In this document: positions 62,321 to 64,000 of the stretch, piece after piece
How the letters are laid out: each line of letters starts with the position of its first letter
How positions within the stretch are numbered: the first letter of the stretch is position 1
Origin: CAYTGM01 sp964437365
Lineage (GTDB): Bacteria; Sumerlaeota; Sumerlaeia; SLMS01
Direction: 5' to 3'
DNA length: 64,000 nucleotides
Assembly (NCBI GenBank): GCA_964437365.1
Contig: CAYTGM010000001.1
Location: forward strand, 372,001-436,000
The notes under the pieces: model-generated
The model's input: only the letters and a program-made list of their open reading frames with translations
Told to the model about the DNA's origin: nothing
Database searches by the model: none
Program-made: the position numbers and the translations under genes

Positions 62321-63730
62321 TCATGAGGGCAAGTTTGATTCGACTTCTCGTAATACTTCCTGGAAAAAGGAGGCCTTCAGGAGGAGCTCATCCCATTCCT
62401 CTGAAGCTTGAGAGTCTGCTACGATGCCTCCACCGCTGTGAAAATGAACATGGCCTTCCTTGTCTATAAAGCCTGTTCGGATGGGGAGATTCAGGTCGCA
62501 ATCTCCTTCACAATCCACCCATCCAACTGCACCGCAATAGAAGCCTCGAGGGTAGCGTTCAATTTCTGATATGATCTCCATGGACCGTTTCTTCGGTGCA
62601 CCAGTGACGCTTCCACCGGGGTAAGTAGCTTCAAAGATATCCCGAATCGTTACACCTGATTTAAGAGTTCCCTTCACCGTTGATTCCAGGTGGATAAGAG
62701 TTGGATGCTCCGTTGGGCGCATAAAGGGTTTTGCTTTAACGCTGCCATACTCACAGAGACGCCCAAGATCATTTCGCTCGAGATCCACGATCATCACATG
62801 TTCAGACTTATCTTTTTCAGATGATTTTAAGGACTCTATAGCCGCTGTTCGACCCTCAAGATGCTGCGGAAGAGAACGGGTTCCTTTGATAGGTCTTGTT
62901 TCAATGGAACGCCCTCGTCTACGTATATAGAGCTCTGGTGAAAAACTCAGGAGTGTTCCTTCCATGGTGAGCATCATCGCGCCGAATGCTGCACCGCCCC
63001 TCTTGATGGCCATGTCAAAGATCGCTTCTGGCGGAGCGTTCGTTTTGCCCTGAAATGGAACCGTCAGGTTTGCCTGGTATATATCACCTGCTGCGAGATA
63101 ATCTTTTACGCGCTGAATCATCAGGCTGTACTCATCAAAGGCGACCAGCGGTTTGATCTCCTCAACCTCGCTTTTTGCTTCAACAGGGTGAGGAAAGACC
63201 GGGGGAGCATCATGTCCCCAGGGAGTATTTTCTAGTCTAGGACCGTTCTCCATCCATCCTTCCGGGATCACACCAGCATAACCGATTCGCTCTGTATTTC
63301 CCTGGAGATCAGGACGGTATGCATCAATGTACACGGCTGCAAAGAATTCACTGTGCTTCATCTCCTGATGGTGGGTGAACGCGCTCTGATGAGGAGAGAA
63401 ATGACGTCCAAACTCATAGGAAGATGCGACGGCAGCGAGGGGAAAAGAAGGCTTTCCTGCACCGGGGCCTGCCACTGGAACATGTTTTTTGATGTCACTG
63501 AGGATGCTTTCGAGAAGTTCGAGAGGATCGCGTTCTCCCACATAGAAGGCTTCGAGGGTCTGCGCATGCAGGAGCCTTGTGATCCCCTTTTCGAAAGTCA
63601 GCAGCACCAGAGGAGAAGGGAGAAGCAAAGCAGGAGGATCCCATCCTGTACCGCTATTGGACAAGAGAATGGTGGATCCGTAGGTGACGTTTTGTTGATC
63701 AGGTTTCATGAAGAAGGGGCGGTATCCCAT
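62321..63730 (-). CDS. pabB: Aminodeoxychorismate synthase component I
   Basis: Converts chorismate with glutamine-derived ammonia to aminodeoxychorismate, for folate. The 469-residue protein shows chorismate-binding motifs AGDIYQANLTVPF, SFSPELYIRR, ETRPIKGTRSLP, HVMIVDLERNDLGRLC and YPGGSVTGAPKKRSMEII, ending HSGGGIVADSQASEEWDE. The PIKGTRS lysine supports PabB over anthranilate synthase. The N-terminal 150 residues are more divergent. The partner amidotransferase (pabA) and lyase (pabC) are not in the window. Confidence 0.92.
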   Translation of the reverse strand: MGYRPFFMKPDQQNVTYGSTILLSNSGTGWDPPALLLPSPLVLLTFEKGITRLLHAQTLEAFYVGERDPLELLESILSDIKKHVPVAGPGAGKPSFPLAAVASSYEFGRHFSPHQSAFTHHQEMKHSEFFAAVYIDAYRPDLQGNTERIGYAGVIPEGWMENGPRLENTPWGHDAPPVFPHPVEAKSEVEEIKPLVAFDEYSLMIQRVKDYLAAGDIYQANLTVPFQGKTNAPPEAIFDMAIKRGGAAFGAMMLTMEGTLLSFSPELYIRRRGRSIETRPIKGTRSLPQHLEGRTAAIESLKSSEKDKSEHVMIVDLERNDLGRLCEYGSVKAKPFMRPTEHPTLIHLESTVKGTLKSGVTIRDIFEATYPGGSVTGAPKKRSMEIISEIERYPRGFYCGAVGWVDCEGDCDLNLPIRTGFIDKEGHVHFHSGGGIVADSQASEEWDELLLKASFFQEVLREVESNLPS

Positions 63731-63824
63731 AATGTGACATGATGGTGAGGGGGCATGTGGAAGTGCCGTCGAAATGGATTCCGCATCGCCCCATCTTTCT
63801 GGTCAATCATGATTCGAACCGGGA

Positions 63825-63868
63825 GCTCGGACCATGCTCGGACCATGCTCGCTCGATGCTCAGTCCAT
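63825..63868. repeat. 11-base tandem repeat, copy C
   Basis: Four tandem 11-base units: GCTCGGACCAT twice, GCTCGCTCGAT and GCTCAGTCCAT. The consensus GCTSRSYCNAT also fits units in copy B (GCTGGCTCAAT, GCTGACCCAAT). There is no central palindrome like that of copies A and B. It lies upstream of pabB near the window end. A frame across this region (63755-63988) reads through the repeat and looks spurious. Confidence 0.6.
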
Positions 63869-64000
63869 AGCGATGGTCTGGAGGTCGTCTCAGCCTTGTG
63901 CGAGGTTGGGTGGAGACGGATTGAAATTAAATCGCAATCATGGCGCGTGATTCTGATGGTCCAGATCCGAAACTTTGAAAATAGTTAGTTTAGAAGCCGA

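Noticed and set aside
63755..63988. Plus-strand 77-codon frame at the window end
   Set aside because: Reads through the 11-base tandem repeat and has no protein-like pattern.
1..64000. Frequent TATATA words in coding and non-coding DNA
   Set aside because: Noticed many times (for example in Tyr-Ile codons), but could not be counted against expectation by hand; no structure was tied to it.
1..64000. tRNA, rRNA, CRISPR array, IS element or phage integrase
   Set aside because: Gaps were read on both strands and none showed a cloverleaf, spaced identical repeats with unique spacers, or transposase/integrase motifs.

Overview
This is a bacterial chromosome segment of roughly 48-50 % GC by eye. 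It has normal gene density, Shine-Dalgarno starts and frequent GTG/TTG starts. No rRNA, tRNA, CRISPR array, transposase or integrase was found. Several features point away from Proteobacteria and Firmicutes and towards an environmental diderm such as Sumerlaeota (BRC1), Hydrogenedentota or a PVC relative: pseudopilins with the ALPNF/AVPNFLEAQ-type N-terminus, a Cys-type sulfatase, a CehA/McbA-like PHP protein, a two-SIS-domain MurQ/GCKR-like protein, a PASTA-less Ser/Thr kinase and an ECF sigma factor with a long C-terminal extension. The phylum call is an inference with low certainty.

Layout. 0-6.7 kb is the end of the spc operon and the alpha operon (rplO end, secY, adk, map, infA, rpmJ, rpsM, rpsK, rpsD, rpoA, rplQ), closed by an intrinsic terminator. 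6.8-10.1 kb holds a double-SIS etherase-like protein, cysE and a metallo-beta-lactamase-fold hydrolase. 10.2-12.5 kb is a more AT-rich island with a DUF2321 zinc-ribbon/nuclease fusion and a nuclease-like/Fic fusion, both of which look like defence or conflict genes. 12.8-18.0 kb has small lipoproteins, unknown proteins and a membrane Ser/Thr kinase that abuts a lipoprotein gene. 18.4-22.5 kb is pstS-pstC-pstA-pstB. 22.5-25.1 kb has a threonine/serine dehydratase and a HAD hydrolase on the minus strand. Between them lies an 840-base gap with a GGA-rich structured RNA candidate ending in a strong terminator. 25.3-33.4 kb has topA, dprA, an unknown membrane protein, and the pilC/gspF and pilB/gspE genes of a type IV pilus or type II secretion machine. 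33.7-42 kb is mostly secreted proteins (carbohydrate-binding-like protein, sulfatase, lipocalin, PHP hydrolase) plus fructose-bisphosphate aldolase. 42.2-51.8 kb is a nitrogen-polymer catabolism region: M14 carboxypeptidase, AgrE/ArgZ-type arginine dihydrolase fused to an ornithine cyclodeaminase-type domain, a LysR regulator, a lipoprotein cyanophycinase, an NhaC-family antiporter, an M42-like peptidase and a pseudopilin. 51.9-60.2 kb (minus strand) has a second pseudopilin coupled to an ECF sigma factor, an alpha/beta hydrolase, a clan-A glycoside hydrolase, a propeller-thioredoxin-fold protein and a VanY-like peptidase. 60.2-62.3 kb is a two-component sodium:solute symporter. 62.3-63.7 kb is pabB.

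How the genes fit together. The chromosomal core is ordinary. The accessory part suggests a heterotroph that digests polymers outside the cytoplasm (sulfated glycans, beta-glycans, peptides and probably cyanophycin or beta-aspartyl-arginine peptides). It would take up the products by sodium-coupled transport and use arginine as a nitrogen source through an ammonia-releasing arginine dihydrolase.

Most notable non-coding signals: (1) a minus-strand RNA candidate at 23729-24209 with 26 GGA triplets in about 320 bases, many in predicted loops, followed by a classic terminator, which resembles the architecture of CsrA-sponging RNAs; (2) a family of 11-base-period tandem/dyad repeats at 13.6, 41.8 and 63.8 kb, two of which share a perfect palindrome with a compensatory base change.
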